Source: PALSA-1006 sp037140475 (GTDB taxonomy: Bacteria; Pseudomonadota; Gammaproteobacteria; Burkholderiales; Gallionellaceae). Taken from it: a DNA stretch of 64,000 bases. A program made the position numbers and the translations under genes. Where the stretch lies: assembly GCA_037140475.1 (NCBI GenBank), contig JBAXEJ010000006.1:1-64000 (forward strand), written 5' to 3'. Shown piece by piece: positions 25,823 through 34,748 of this stretch (within the stretch, counting starts at the first letter, position 1; each line of letters opens with the position of its first letter). The notes beneath the pieces were generated by a model. It was given only the letters and a program-made list of their open reading frames with translations. It made no database searches and was not told the origin of the DNA.

Positions 25823-25828
25823 TATAAT
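25823..25828 (+). promoter_or_regulatory. -10 box close to the kdsD start
   Basis: A perfect TATAAT hexamer ends 7 bases before the kdsD ATG (25836). A start site at the normal distance would fall on or next to the ATG, giving a leaderless or near-leaderless mRNA. A matching -35 box is not clear. Confidence 0.45.
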
Positions 25829-25835
25829 CTCGGCT

Positions 25836-26822
25836 ATGAATAAACAGCTCTCCGCCGCGCCGCACGCACTCGATCTAGCGCGCAAAGTTTTAACCATTGA
25901 AGCTGATGCGCTACAGGCGTTGGTGCAACGCATCGACGATACCTTTTTACACGCACTCAACATCATCCTCTCCTGTAAGGGAAGAGTAATCGTCAGCGGC
26001 ATGGGCAAATCAGGCCACATCGCCCGTAAAATTGCCGCCACCATGTCTAGCACCGGCACTCCCGCTTATTTCGTGCACCCAGGTGAAGCGAGCCACGGCG
26101 ATCTCGGCATGATTACCGCCGAGGATGTTTTTATCGGCATCTCTTATTCTGGCGAAAGCGAAGAGCTACTCACGATCGTGCCGGTGATTAAACGCCAAGG
26201 CGCGAAATTGATCACCCTCACCGGAAATCCCAAATCAAGCTTGGCGCTGGCCGCCGATGCACACCTTAATGGTTACGTGGCACAAGAGGCCTGCCCAATG
26301 GGCTTGGCGCCAACCGCCAGCACCACCGCCGCACTCGCGCTGGGCGATGCGCTTGCCGTAGCCCTGCTCGATGCAAAAGGTTTTGGTGAAGAGGATTTTG
26401 CGCGCTCGCACCCCGGCGGTAGTTTAGGACGACGCTTGCTCACCCATGTGCGCGACGTGATGCATGCCGATACCGAAATTCCTTCCTTGCCACACAATGC
26501 AACGCTGGCCGATGCGGTACTCGAAATCTCGCGCAAAGGCTTGGGCATGACGGCCATCGTTGACGATGCGCAAAAAGTGATTGGCATTTATACCGATGGC
26601 GATTTGCGCCGCACACTGGAAAAACGTTTAGATTTCAGCGCGACACCAGTTGGCGCGGTGATGTCGAAAAATCCGCGGTGCATTACGGCAGAAGCACTGG
26701 CCGTTGAAGCAGTGCAAATGATGGAGCAATATCGCATCAGCCAAATGCTAGTAGTAGATGCCGAGCATCGTTTGGTTGGCGCCTTGAATATGTTTGATTT
26801 GCTACGCGCGAAAGTGATTTAA
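25836..26822 (+). CDS. kdsD: Arabinose-5-phosphate isomerase
   Basis: Converts ribulose-5-phosphate to arabinose-5-phosphate, the first step of Kdo synthesis for lipopolysaccharide; 328 residues. A SIS domain (about residues 40-175; GMGKSGHIARKIAATMSSTGTPA, ISYSGESEEL) is followed by two CBS domains (about 205-325). ATG 25836 matches the family start; the frame is open 31 codons further upstream through the repeat-rich region. It is the first gene of the kdsDC-lptCAB run and kdsC starts immediately after its stop. Confidence 0.94.
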   Translation: MNKQLSAAPHALDLARKVLTIEADALQALVQRIDDTFLHALNIILSCKGRVIVSGMGKSGHIARKIAATMSSTGTPAYFVHPGEASHGDLGMITAEDVFIGISYSGESEELLTIVPVIKRQGAKLITLTGNPKSSLALAADAHLNGYVAQEACPMGLAPTASTTAALALGDALAVALLDAKGFGEEDFARSHPGGSLGRRLLTHVRDVMHADTEIPSLPHNATLADAVLEISRKGLGMTAIVDDAQKVIGIYTDGDLRRTLEKRLDFSATPVGAVMSKNPRCITAEALAVEAVQMMEQYRISQMLVVDAEHRLVGALNMFDLLRAKVI

Positions 26823-27344
26823 ATGATCGAGAAAATTAAACCCATCCGCCTCATCGCCTTTGATGTGGACGGCATCATGACTGACGGCGGTCTATACCTG
26901 ACTGACTCTGGCGAAGAATTTAAGCGTTTTCACTCGCTCGATGGCCACGGCCTAAAAATGCTCAAAGCCTCTGGCGTGGAGCTAGCCATCATCACTGGCC
27001 GCACTTCTCGCTGCGTAGAAATGCGCGCGAAAAATTTAGGCATCACTCATGTGTACCAAGGCATTCATAAAAAATGGGATGCGATGCAAGACCTGCTGAA
27101 TAAGTTGCAATTGGCGCCTGAAGTCGCCGCCTTTATGGGTGACGATGTGGTGGACTTACCCGCCATGCGTCGTGCTGGCTTTTCGGTCACCGTACCCAAA
27201 GCGCCGCCAATTGTGCACCAATACGCGAACTACACCACTAAGCACGAAGGCGGTAATGGCGCAGTACGAGAAGTGTGTGAATTAATCATGTCGGCTCAAG
27301 GCACACTTAGCGCGCAACTGGCACCTTACCTTGGCGATGACTAA
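26823..27344 (+). CDS. kdsC: 3-deoxy-D-manno-octulosonate 8-phosphate phosphatase
   Basis: Cap-less (C0) HAD phosphatase of 173 residues that dephosphorylates Kdo-8-phosphate. Motif I is FDVDGIMTDGGLY, motif II ITGRTS, the conserved Lys is in HKKWDAM, and motif III/IV is FMGDDVVDLPAM. The ATG directly follows the kdsD stop with no intervening base. Its own end overlaps lptC by 8 bases. Confidence 0.94.
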   Translation: MIEKIKPIRLIAFDVDGIMTDGGLYLTDSGEEFKRFHSLDGHGLKMLKASGVELAIITGRTSRCVEMRAKNLGITHVYQGIHKKWDAMQDLLNKLQLAPEVAAFMGDDVVDLPAMRRAGFSVTVPKAPPIVHQYANYTTKHEGGNGAVREVCELIMSAQGTLSAQLAPYLGDD

Positions 27345-27927
27345 CCGTACTTTTCTGGAGCGCCTACGCTCTTGGTTACCGTTAATTCCACCCTTGCTAT
27401 TGCTTGCCGGAACTTATTGGCTCAACTTACAAGTGCAGCCGATCACCGCCAAGTCAGATAGCAGTGCGCGTCACGACATTGACTACTCGGTACAAAATCT
27501 TTCTTCGGTGACGCTGGATGAAACCGGCAAGCCGCGCCATTTACTTACCGCCGCAGACATGTGGCATTACCCAGACGACGACACTACGCATCTGCAGTCA
27601 CCCCATTTGGTTAGTCTAGCGAAGGACCGTGCGCCCATTGTGATGTCGGCCGATATTGGTAGAGTGTCCAGTCATGGCGAGGAAGTGTTTCTCTATGACA
27701 ACGTAAAAGTGACGCGCCTTGCCAATGACGAGCAGGGCAATATGGAATTTACCAGCGACTATTTACGCGTCGTCCCCGACAAAGATCAGGCCGATACCGA
27801 CCGCCCTGTGACCATGACGACGCCCCACGATGTAGTACACGGCGTGGGCATGCAACTCGACAATAAGTTGCGCACCATCACTCTTTTAGCTAGCGTTCGC
27901 GCCATCCATGAGCCCGTTAAAAAATAA
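27337..27927 (+). CDS. lptC: LPS export protein LptC
   Basis: A 196-residue bitopic inner-membrane protein linking LptB2FG to the periplasmic LptA bridge. One N-terminal transmembrane helix (about residues 13-32) precedes a beta-jellyroll domain (YSVQNLSSVTLDETGKPRHLLTA..., VFLYDNVKVTR). ATG 27337 lies within the kdsC end; a TTG two codons upstream is also open. It overlaps lptA by 20 bases. Confidence 0.9.
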   Translation: MTNRTFLERLRSWLPLIPPLLLLAGTYWLNLQVQPITAKSDSSARHDIDYSVQNLSSVTLDETGKPRHLLTAADMWHYPDDDTTHLQSPHLVSLAKDRAPIVMSADIGRVSSHGEEVFLYDNVKVTRLANDEQGNMEFTSDYLRVVPDKDQADTDRPVTMTTPHDVVHGVGMQLDNKLRTITLLASVRAIHEPVKK

Positions 27928-28456
27928 ATTACTCAATATAATCAGCATATTGCTAATCTCCGTTTCATTGGCGGCACATGCCGAAAAGGACGATCGCAAT
28001 AAGCCCATTCACATCGAATCTGATCGTATGAATGTGGATGATGCTGCGCATGTCAGCACCTTTGAGGGTAGAGTTGAGCTCACACAAGGCTCGCTACGCT
28101 TCACTGCCGAAAAATTAGTTGTCACCGAAGATGCCACCGGAAATAAATTCTGTGTCGCCACCGGACGCCTCGCCACGTTTAGGCAAAAGCGTGACGACAC
28201 CAATGAATATGTTGAGGGCTATGGCGAACGTATCGAATACAGCACCGCTACTGAAACTGTAAATTTTTACACGCAGGCCAGAGTAAAGCGTGATCAAGAC
28301 GATGTGCGCGGCGACCACATCACTTACAGCACGCAGACTGAAGTTTTTCACGTGAGTGGCAAGCCCAATACGGGCCGCGTACGCGCCACGATTCAGCCTA
28401 AAAATAAAGATGAAGCTGCGCCGGCAAAAACAACAGCGACTAAAACTAAACCATGA
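27908..28456 (+). CDS. lptA: LPS transport periplasmic protein LptA
   Basis: A 182-residue periplasmic bridge protein. A signal peptide ends near A-A-H-A (about residue 25). The OstA/LptA beta-jellyroll follows (IHIESDRMNVDDAAHVSTFEGRV, GDHITYSTQTEVFHVSG) with a Lys/Ala/Thr-rich disordered tail. It is translationally overlapped on both sides by lptC and lptB. lptF, lptG and lptD are not in the window. Confidence 0.9.
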   Translation: MSPLKNKLLNIISILLISVSLAAHAEKDDRNKPIHIESDRMNVDDAAHVSTFEGRVELTQGSLRFTAEKLVVTEDATGNKFCVATGRLATFRQKRDDTNEYVEGYGERIEYSTATETVNFYTQARVKRDQDDVRGDHITYSTQTEVFHVSGKPNTGRVRATIQPKNKDEAAPAKTTATKTKP

Positions 28457-29175
28457 GCGAACTTCGCACTAGCACCTTAAAAAAACGATATGGCTCGCGC
28501 ACTGTAGTGCAGGATGTCTCTATGTCTGTACGCAGCGGTGAAGTGGTTGGATTACTTGGCCCCAACGGTGCTGGCAAAACCACCAGTTTTTATATGATTG
28601 TTGGCCTAGTCGCGGCAGACGGCGGCGACATTTTTATCGACAATCAAAATGTCACTCATCTACCGATTCATCGCCGCGCACGTTTAGGCTTGGGCTATTT
28701 GCCGCAAGAGGCTTCGATCTTTCGTCGCTTGAGCGTGGCTGAAAATATTCAGGCCGTGCTGGAATTGCAAGGGCTCGAAAAAGAGGAGTTGGAGACACGA
28801 CTGAATGAGTTACTTGAAGACTTACATATCTCCCACATTCGCAATAATCAAGCACTAAGCCTCTCTGGCGGAGAGCGTAGGCGTGTCGAAATTGCTCGTG
28901 CACTGGCGACTAACCCGCGCTTTATTTTGCTGGACGAACCCTTCGCCGGCGTTGACCCTATCGCCGTGCTAGACATCCAAAAAATCATCCATTTTCTCAA
29001 AGACCGCAACATCGGCGTTTTGATCACCGATCATAACGTACGGGAAACATTGGGAATTTGCGACCGAGCTTATATTATCAACGCTGGCACGGTGATGGCC
29101 GAAGGCAAACCCGAGGAAATCATCTATAATGAAGGCGTCAGAAAAGTCTATCTCGGCGAAAACTTTAAGCTATAA
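28453..29175 (+). CDS. lptB: LPS export ABC transporter ATPase LptB
   Basis: A 240-residue ABC ATPase that powers LPS extraction. Walker A GPNGAGKTTS, Q-loop YLPQEASIF, signature LSGGERRRVEIARAL, Walker B FILLDEPFAGVDP and the switch His in LITDHNVRET are all present. The four-base ATGA overlap with lptA implies coupling. It is followed after 24 bases by rpoN, an order typical of proteobacteria. Confidence 0.95.
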   Translation: MSELRTSTLKKRYGSRTVVQDVSMSVRSGEVVGLLGPNGAGKTTSFYMIVGLVAADGGDIFIDNQNVTHLPIHRRARLGLGYLPQEASIFRRLSVAENIQAVLELQGLEKEELETRLNELLEDLHISHIRNNQALSLSGGERRRVEIARALATNPRFILLDEPFAGVDPIAVLDIQKIIHFLKDRNIGVLITDHNVRETLGICDRAYIINAGTVMAEGKPEEIIYNEGVRKVYLGENFKL

Positions 29176-29199
29176 AAGTCCGACACATCCCACCGTAAA

Positions 29200-30615
29200 A
29201 TGAAAGCTGTACTTCAACTTAAACAGTCGCAACAACTGACGCTCACGCCGCAGTTGCAGCAGGCTATTAAGTTACTGCAACTCTCGACGCTGGAGATTAA
29301 TCAAGAAACCGCGCGCTTATTGGACGAAAATCCATTTTTAGAGCGCGAAGACGACGATCCCACGCAGCCTTATGCTCACGGCGACGCACCGGCCTCCTCT
29401 GCCACCAGCGAAACTAAAACCTCAGAAGATAACGAGACGCAAGCGGCTGAAACTGACTGGGCCGAGCCTACTTTTACCGCATCTGGCATTTCGGATGACG
29501 AAGACGATGGCTATTCAGAGGTTGCGGCAGATCGTCCCAATATGCGCGAACATCTCATATGGCAAGTTAACTTGAGCCAACTAGATCATCGCGACAAAAC
29601 AATGATTGGCTTGCTAATCGACGCGCTCGATGACAATGGTTACCTATCGCAGCCACTCGAAGAGATCGTTGAGTTATTACCAGCCGAATTAGAAATTTCC
29701 TTAGATGATTTAGAGACTGCGCTGGTGCAACTGCAATATCTAGACGAACCGGGCATCGGGGCACGCAATCTAAGCGAGTGCCTTGCGCTACAGATTAAAG
29801 CGCAGCCCGAAGATGTGCCGGGACGTGATTTGGCGCTGAGCATCGTTACAAGTCATCTGGAATTATTGGGCAATCGTGATTTCGTCAAACTCAAAAAGTT
29901 GCTGCATTGCGACGATACCTCGTTGCGCTATGCGCAGGAAATTATTGTGCATCTGCAACCCAAACCCGGCGCGGCATTTGAACAGCGTGCAGCCGATTAC
30001 GTCATTCCAGATGTATTAGTTTCGCGCGTTGGCGGCATCTGGAAAGCGCGCCTCAATCCAGAGGCGATGCCCCGCTTACGCGTGAATCAGATTTACGCAA
30101 ACATTATGCAACGCCGAAATGAGCAAAGCTCAGAACAAATGGCGGGACAATTACAAGAGGCACGCTGGTTCATCAAAAACCTGCAACAGCGCTTTGATAC
30201 AATTTTACGCGTGTCACAAGCCATTGTTGAGCGCCAGCGGCAATTTTTTGAACATGGCGACATCGGCATGCGCCCACTGGTGCTACGTGAAATCGCCGAT
30301 CAACTCGAATTACACGAGTCCACTATTTCACGCGTGACCACGCAAAAATTCATGCTCACACCCCGTGGCATCTACGAACTTAAATATTTTTTTGGCAGTG
30401 GTGTAGCAACTGAAGCAGGGGGAGCATGTTCATCCACTGCGATTCGCGCTATCCTTAAACAACTCATCAGCGAAGAAGATTCAAAAAATCCTTTAACTGA
30501 TAGTCGCATATCCGAAATCCTGGCACAGCAGGGCATCTTAGTTGCTCGGCGTACCGTGGCAAAATACCGGGAATTATTAAGCATTCTCCCGGTTAATCTT
30601 CGTAAGTCCCTTTAA
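29200..30615 (+). CDS. rpoN: RNA polymerase sigma-54 factor
   Basis: A 471-residue alternative sigma factor for promoters needing enhancer-binding proteins. The Gln/Leu-rich region I (KQSQQLTLTPQLQQAIKLLQ) is followed by an acidic region II (about residues 50-110), the core-binding region, the HTH (ESTISRVTTQKFMLTPRGIYELKYFF) and the RpoN box, ARRTVAKYRE, near residue 455. It lies between lptB and hpf, the conserved proteobacterial setting that links it to the PTS-Ntr genes. Confidence 0.96.
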   Translation: MKAVLQLKQSQQLTLTPQLQQAIKLLQLSTLEINQETARLLDENPFLEREDDDPTQPYAHGDAPASSATSETKTSEDNETQAAETDWAEPTFTASGISDDEDDGYSEVAADRPNMREHLIWQVNLSQLDHRDKTMIGLLIDALDDNGYLSQPLEEIVELLPAELEISLDDLETALVQLQYLDEPGIGARNLSECLALQIKAQPEDVPGRDLALSIVTSHLELLGNRDFVKLKKLLHCDDTSLRYAQEIIVHLQPKPGAAFEQRAADYVIPDVLVSRVGGIWKARLNPEAMPRLRVNQIYANIMQRRNEQSSEQMAGQLQEARWFIKNLQQRFDTILRVSQAIVERQRQFFEHGDIGMRPLVLREIADQLELHESTISRVTTQKFMLTPRGIYELKYFFGSGVATEAGGACSSTAIRAILKQLISEEDSKNPLTDSRISEILAQQGILVARRTVAKYRELLSILPVNLRKSL

Positions 30616-30632
30616 CCTAATAGGAGCAGGCT

Positions 30633-30956
30633 ATGAACCTCAACCTCACCGGACGTCATCTAGAAATCACTCCAGCCATTCGCGAACATGTGCTCGCCAA
30701 ACTGGACAAAGTGAAACGTCATTTTGACAACGTGATCGACGTAAACGTTATTCTTTCTGTTGAAAAGCTTGAGCAGAAAGCCGAAGCCAGCTTACATCTG
30801 AGCGGCAAAACCATTGTGGCAGAAGCCATCGACGGCAACTTGTATGCTGCGATTGATACACTGATCGAGTCACTGGATCGCCAGGTGCTCAAACACAAAG
30901 AGAAAAACACTGCGCGTCGCCATGACGAAACTGGCAAAAACGCTGCCGTAGAGTAA
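30633..30956 (+). CDS. hpf: Ribosome hibernation promoting factor (short form)
   Basis: A 107-residue protein with the S30AE domain (NLNLTGRHLEITPAIREHVLAKLDKVKRHF...) that binds the 30S decoding centre and promotes 100S dimers in stationary phase. There is no C-terminal dimerisation domain, so it is the short HPF type. AGGAG precedes the ATG. It is 17 bases after rpoN and is followed by a terminator. Confidence 0.93.
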   Translation: MNLNLTGRHLEITPAIREHVLAKLDKVKRHFDNVIDVNVILSVEKLEQKAEASLHLSGKTIVAEAIDGNLYAAIDTLIESLDRQVLKHKEKNTARRHDETGKNAAVE

Positions 30957-30960
30957 TGAA

Positions 30961-30985
30961 CAAGGGCGACTGACTGTCGCCCTTT
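30961..30985 (+). terminator. Intrinsic terminator after hpf
   Basis: A stem AAGGGCGA/TCGCCCTT with a 7-base loop is followed by TATTTTATT. It separates lptB-rpoN-hpf from ptsN, although read-through is possible because the T-run is interrupted. Confidence 0.7.
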
Positions 30986-31009
30986 ATTTTATTGTCGGTA
31001 CCCGAAACG

Positions 31010-31465
31010 ATGAACCTAATTAGCAAAATCCTTCCGTTGGAAAATGTCTTGCTGGATGTCGAATCCAGCAGCAAAAAACGCGTTTTTGAACACGTTGGTT
31101 TGTTATTTGAAAATGGCCAGAGCATTGCTCGTAGCCAAGTATTTGATAGCTTATTCGCCCGCGAAAAACTGGGCTCTACGGGCCTCGGACAAGGCATTGC
31201 CATTCCGCATGGGCGCATAAAAAATTTACGCGATGCCGTGGGTGCTTTTGTGAAAACTGGCAACCCAATTCCATTTGACGCTCCCGATGGCCAGCCTGTG
31301 AATTTAATTTTCGTACTGCTCGTGCCTGAGCGTGCAACTGATTTGCACTTACAACTTCTTGGCGAGCTTGCGCAAATGTTTAGCGATGCGGCATTCCGCA
31401 CCCGCCTACAAGCGAGCAATGATGCGACTGAGATCCATAAAATGCTGACTGAGTGGCAAGGCTAA
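31010..31465 (+). CDS. ptsN: PTS IIA-like nitrogen regulatory protein
   Basis: A 151-residue EIIA-Ntr phosphocarrier with the active His in GIAIPHGRI (about residue 67). It receives phosphate from NPr and modulates potassium and nitrogen metabolism. ATG 31010 gives the family N-terminus MNLISKILP; an in-frame TTG at 30992 is less likely. HprK follows, as is usual in betaproteobacteria. Confidence 0.92.
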   Translation: MNLISKILPLENVLLDVESSSKKRVFEHVGLLFENGQSIARSQVFDSLFAREKLGSTGLGQGIAIPHGRIKNLRDAVGAFVKTGNPIPFDAPDGQPVNLIFVLLVPERATDLHLQLLGELAQMFSDAAFRTRLQASNDATEIHKMLTEWQG

Positions 31466-31470
31466 ATAAA

Positions 31471-32415
31471 GTGGCTCGCGTCAATATTCAAAAGCTCTTC
31501 CAAGATAAACAAGAACGCCTTGCGCTATCTTGGGTCGCCGGTAGTGACGGCGCTGATCGAGTATTGGAAAGCGATGTTGTGAATGCGTCAGACAAAGGTC
31601 TGATCGGCCACCTCAATCTCATTCACCCAAACTGGGTGCAAGTCATTAGTAACACCGAGCTTGATTATCTACGCAACCTCAACCCTGCCGCACTGGGAGA
31701 GGCTTTCGCACAAATTAAGTCATCGGGTTCGCTGTGCTTGATTTTGGCAGGCGTAAAAGAGATTCCGCCAGAGCTAATCGCTTATGCCAATGATTCGCGG
31801 ACACCGCTCTTCCGCTCACCACAAAGTAGCGTACATCTCATGTGGATGGTGCGTCACTACATCGTCAAAGAGCTGGCTGAATCAACTACGCGCCACGGCG
31901 TTTTTCTTGATGTGCTTGGCGTCGGCGTGATGATTACTGGTAGCAGTGGTGTCGGAAAAAGTGAATTGGCACTGGAACTGATTACGCGCGGCAACGGCTT
32001 GGTCGCCGATGACATTACCGAACTTTATCGCATCTCGCCTGAAACCTTAGAAGGTCGTTGCCCTGATTTATTGCGCGACTTTCTTGAAGTACGCGGACTT
32101 GGCGTCCTCAACATTCGCACGATGTTTGGTGAAACCGCCGTGCGTCGCAAAAAAAGCTTAAAACTGATCGTCCATTTAGAGCGGCCTGAACGCGGTGAAA
32201 CTCCGAACGTAGAGCGCTTGCCATTCAACGCCAGCTTCCAAGAAATTCTTGGTGTAAAAATTAGCACCGTGACCATTCCCGTGATGGCGGGCCGTAACCT
32301 CTCCGTCTTGGTTGAAGCAGCCGCACGTAATTTTGTTTTACAAATGCGCGGCATCGACACCATGCAAGAATTTATTACTCGCCACGAACTGCAAATGCAG
32401 GAGCAAATGGAATGA
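31471..32415 (+). CDS. hprK: HPr kinase/phosphorylase
   Basis: A 314-residue enzyme that phosphorylates or dephosphorylates HPr/NPr on Ser. An N-terminal regulatory domain (about residues 1-125) precedes a kinase domain with P-loop TGSSGVGKSELALEL and the signature EVRGLGVLNIRTMFG. I take the GTG at 31471 (VARVNIQKLFQDK) as the start because family members begin S/N-I/V-x-x-L-F; a GTG six codons upstream overlaps ptsN. Its stop overlaps rapZ by four bases. Confidence 0.92.
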   Translation: MARVNIQKLFQDKQERLALSWVAGSDGADRVLESDVVNASDKGLIGHLNLIHPNWVQVISNTELDYLRNLNPAALGEAFAQIKSSGSLCLILAGVKEIPPELIAYANDSRTPLFRSPQSSVHLMWMVRHYIVKELAESTTRHGVFLDVLGVGVMITGSSGVGKSELALELITRGNGLVADDITELYRISPETLEGRCPDLLRDFLEVRGLGVLNIRTMFGETAVRRKKSLKLIVHLERPERGETPNVERLPFNASFQEILGVKISTVTIPVMAGRNLSVLVEAAARNFVLQMRGIDTMQEFITRHELQMQEQME

Positions 32416-33257
32416 AGCTATTCTTAATTAGCGGACTATCTGGTTCGGGCAAGAGTGTGGCGCTCAAAGTGCTGGAAGACAGTGACTACTACTGCGTGGA
32501 TAACTTACCCGTGGAGTTACTGCCTTCGCTCATTGCCAATTTACAACAAGCTGGACGCACACGTTGCGCGGTGAGCATCGACGTTCGGAGCGGTAGTAGC
32601 ATTGATGAACTACCGCACTACATGGATCAACTCAAACAACGCGGCGTTGATATTCACCTACTCTTTCTCGATGCGCAAACGGATACTTTAGTTAAGCGAT
32701 TTTCCGAAACTCGCCGTCGCCACCCTTTGAGTGACGACCAGCTAACACTGCCCGAATGCGTTCAACTTGAAAGAGGATTACTAAATGAAATCAACGAGCT
32801 AGGGCATCATATTGATACCAGCGACATCAGCGCAAACACCCTCCGTGCCTGGGTGAAAGATTTTGTGCAGATCGACCGTTCGCGCCTGACCTTGCTGTTT
32901 CAATCTTTCGGATTTAAGTACGGTGTGCCACTCGATTCAGATCTGGTATTTGATGTACGTTGCCTGCCCAATCCTCACTATAGCGAAGTACTGCGCCCAT
33001 TGACCGGACGTGACGCACCTGTGATCGAGTTTTTAGAAAACACGCCCAGCGCACAAAAAATGTATGGTGACATTCTGCACTTCGTGGACGAATGGCTCCC
33101 CTGCTTCGTCGCCGATAATCGCAACTATCTGACGGTTGCCATCGGTTGCACGGGCGGGCAACATCGCTCTGTTTATCTTGCTGAAAAATTGGCTAGCCAT
33201 TTTAAAGCTACGCAACAAGTACTGGTGCGTCACCGCGAGTTCACGAAGTCTAATTAA
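32412..33257 (+). CDS. rapZ: RNase adapter protein RapZ
   Basis: A 281-residue nucleotide-binding protein; in enterobacteria it delivers the sRNA GlmZ to RNase E and so controls glucosamine-6-phosphate synthase. P-loop ISGLSGSGKSVALKVLED is at the N-terminus and the C-terminal domain has GCTGGQHRSVYLAEKL. In betaproteobacteria it is regularly beside ptsN and hprK, but whether it acts on an sRNA here is not known. Confidence 0.92.
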   Translation: MKLFLISGLSGSGKSVALKVLEDSDYYCVDNLPVELLPSLIANLQQAGRTRCAVSIDVRSGSSIDELPHYMDQLKQRGVDIHLLFLDAQTDTLVKRFSETRRRHPLSDDQLTLPECVQLERGLLNEINELGHHIDTSDISANTLRAWVKDFVQIDRSRLTLLFQSFGFKYGVPLDSDLVFDVRCLPNPHYSEVLRPLTGRDAPVIEFLENTPSAQKMYGDILHFVDEWLPCFVADNRNYLTVAIGCTGGQHRSVYLAEKLASHFKATQQVLVRHREFTKSN

Positions 33258-33261
33258 CGGC

Positions 33262-33624
33262 ATGGTGTTCAAACTCGGCGATGGCGTAGTGTTATTGCTG
33301 GGTGGCCTTTTCATTGCATGGCTCGCTGCAACTATTTGGCAAGGTGGCGCTGCAGACAAGGCGATCATTCGTAGCGGCGGCAAAATCTTTCGTGAGCTTC
33401 CACTCAATGGTGATATTGAAGTATCTGTCCCAGGCCCTCTCGGCACGAGCATCATCGCGATACATAATCAGCAAGCTCGCATCGCCTCCGACCCGAGCCC
33501 TCGTCAATATTGCGTACGCCAAGGCTGGCTCAAGAGCGCTGGCGAGATCGCGATTTGCTTACCCAATCAAGTGAGTGTCGAATTAACGGGTAGTCAGAAA
33601 AAATATGACAGCCTCAACTATTAA
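33262..33624 (+). CDS. NusG domain II-containing membrane-anchored protein
   Basis: A 120-residue protein with one N-terminal transmembrane helix (about residues 7-28) and an exported NusG-II-type beta domain (ELPLNGDIEVSVPGPLGTSIIAIHNQQARIASDPSPRQYCVRQGWL...). Cys in RQYCVRQGWL is typical of the family. ATG 33262 is the first start after rapZ; longer frames overlap rapZ. It overlaps the following Gx-transporter gene by 20 bases, a pairing seen widely. The function is not established. Confidence 0.82.
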   Translation: MVFKLGDGVVLLLGGLFIAWLAATIWQGGAADKAIIRSGGKIFRELPLNGDIEVSVPGPLGTSIIAIHNQQARIASDPSPRQYCVRQGWLKSAGEIAICLPNQVSVELTGSQKKYDSLNY

Positions 33625-34144
33625 GCTCACTACCACCTCCGAAGATCATCATATTGCGCGACTTGCCGCGGTGGCGCTTGGCCTCACGGTACTGGAAGCC
33701 GCCATTCCATCCCCCCTGCCCGGCGTCAAACCTGGATTGGCAAACATCATCGTACTTATCGTACTGGCACGTTACGGCTGGCGGGTTGCGGCTTGGGTTT
33801 CACTGTTACGTGTCGTGGCAGGTAGTTTACTCATGGGCAGTTTTTTAGCGCCAGGATTTTTTCTTAGCTTAGCTGGGGCTATATGTAGCCTTTCCGCACT
33901 GGGCGCAAGCATGCACTTACCACAACGATGGTTTGGTCCAATCACACACAGCGTCTTTGCCGCTTTCGCACACATCGCGGGCCAAATGCTAGTGGTTTAT
34001 CTGTGGCTTATTCCCCACAGCGGTATTGCATATCTACTCCCTATCTTCGCTACTGCCGCACTGATATTCGGCACAGTGAACGGATTGATCGCGGCGAGAT
34101 TCATGGATAATGGTGCCAAGCAAAATTTGGAGTCCCTGCAATGA
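33605..34144 (+). CDS. Gx transporter family protein (heptaprenyl diphosphate synthase component I-like)
   Basis: A 179-residue membrane protein with about five spans. The hallmark EAAIPSPLPGVKPGLANIIVLI near residues 30-50 defines the Hpre_diP_synt_I/Gx transporter family, which resembles the substrate-binding S-components of ECF transporters. The name from heptaprenyl diphosphate synthase is historical and should not be taken as its role. It is coupled to the NusG-II protein and ends overlapping ubiX by four bases. A vitamin or quinone-precursor substrate is possible but unproven. Confidence 0.8.
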   Translation: MTASTIKLTTTSEDHHIARLAAVALGLTVLEAAIPSPLPGVKPGLANIIVLIVLARYGWRVAAWVSLLRVVAGSLLMGSFLAPGFFLSLAGAICSLSALGASMHLPQRWFGPITHSVFAAFAHIAGQMLVVYLWLIPHSGIAYLLPIFATAALIFGTVNGLIAARFMDNGAKQNLESLQ

Positions 34145-34740
34145 AAACAATCACGCTCGCCTTCACCGGCGCCTCTGGCTTGCCTTACGGCATGCGCCTA
34201 CTCGAAACGCTCTTGCACAGCGGACAGCGTGTGCATTTAGTCTATTCTCAAGCAGCTCAGATTTTGGCGAAGCAAGAAATTGATTTCGTTTTACCTTCGC
34301 GCCCAAAGGATGCCGAACAGCTGCTCACCGAACGCCTGGGTAAATTCAGCGGAGAGTTAAAAGTATTTGGCATTCAGGATTGGTTCGCACCGATGGCTTC
34401 AGGCTCTAATCCGGGTGATGCAATGGTGGTGTGTCCCTGCACCATGGGTACGCTCGGCAAAATTGCCGGTGGCATTAGCGATGACCTCATCGCACGCGCC
34501 GCAGATGTGATGCTCAAAGAAAAACGGACGTTGATTTTAGCTCCTCGCGAAATGCCCTTTTCAGCGATTCATTTAGAAAACATGTTGAAGCTCGCCCACG
34601 CTGGCGCAGTGATCATGCCGCCCAATCCGGGCTTTTATCATCATCCGCAGAGCGTGCAAGACATTGTCGATTTTGTTGTCGCAAGAATTTTGGATCACCT
34701 CGGTGTGGAGCAAACGTTGATGAAGAAGTGGGGTGAGTAA
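34141..34740 (+). CDS. ubiX: Flavin prenyltransferase UbiX
   Basis: A 199-residue enzyme that makes prenylated FMN, the cofactor of the decarboxylase UbiD in ubiquinone synthesis. FMN-binding motifs are visible: FTGASGLPYGMRLLETLL, VVCPCTMGTLGKIAGGISDDLI and LAPREMPFSAIHLENMLKL. The ATGA overlap with the Gx transporter gene implies coupling. It is convergent with mutY. Confidence 0.94.
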   Translation: MKTITLAFTGASGLPYGMRLLETLLHSGQRVHLVYSQAAQILAKQEIDFVLPSRPKDAEQLLTERLGKFSGELKVFGIQDWFAPMASGSNPGDAMVVCPCTMGTLGKIAGGISDDLIARAADVMLKEKRTLILAPREMPFSAIHLENMLKLAHAGAVIMPPNPGFYHHPQSVQDIVDFVVARILDHLGVEQTLMKKWGE

Positions 34741-34748
34741 AACTTTTC

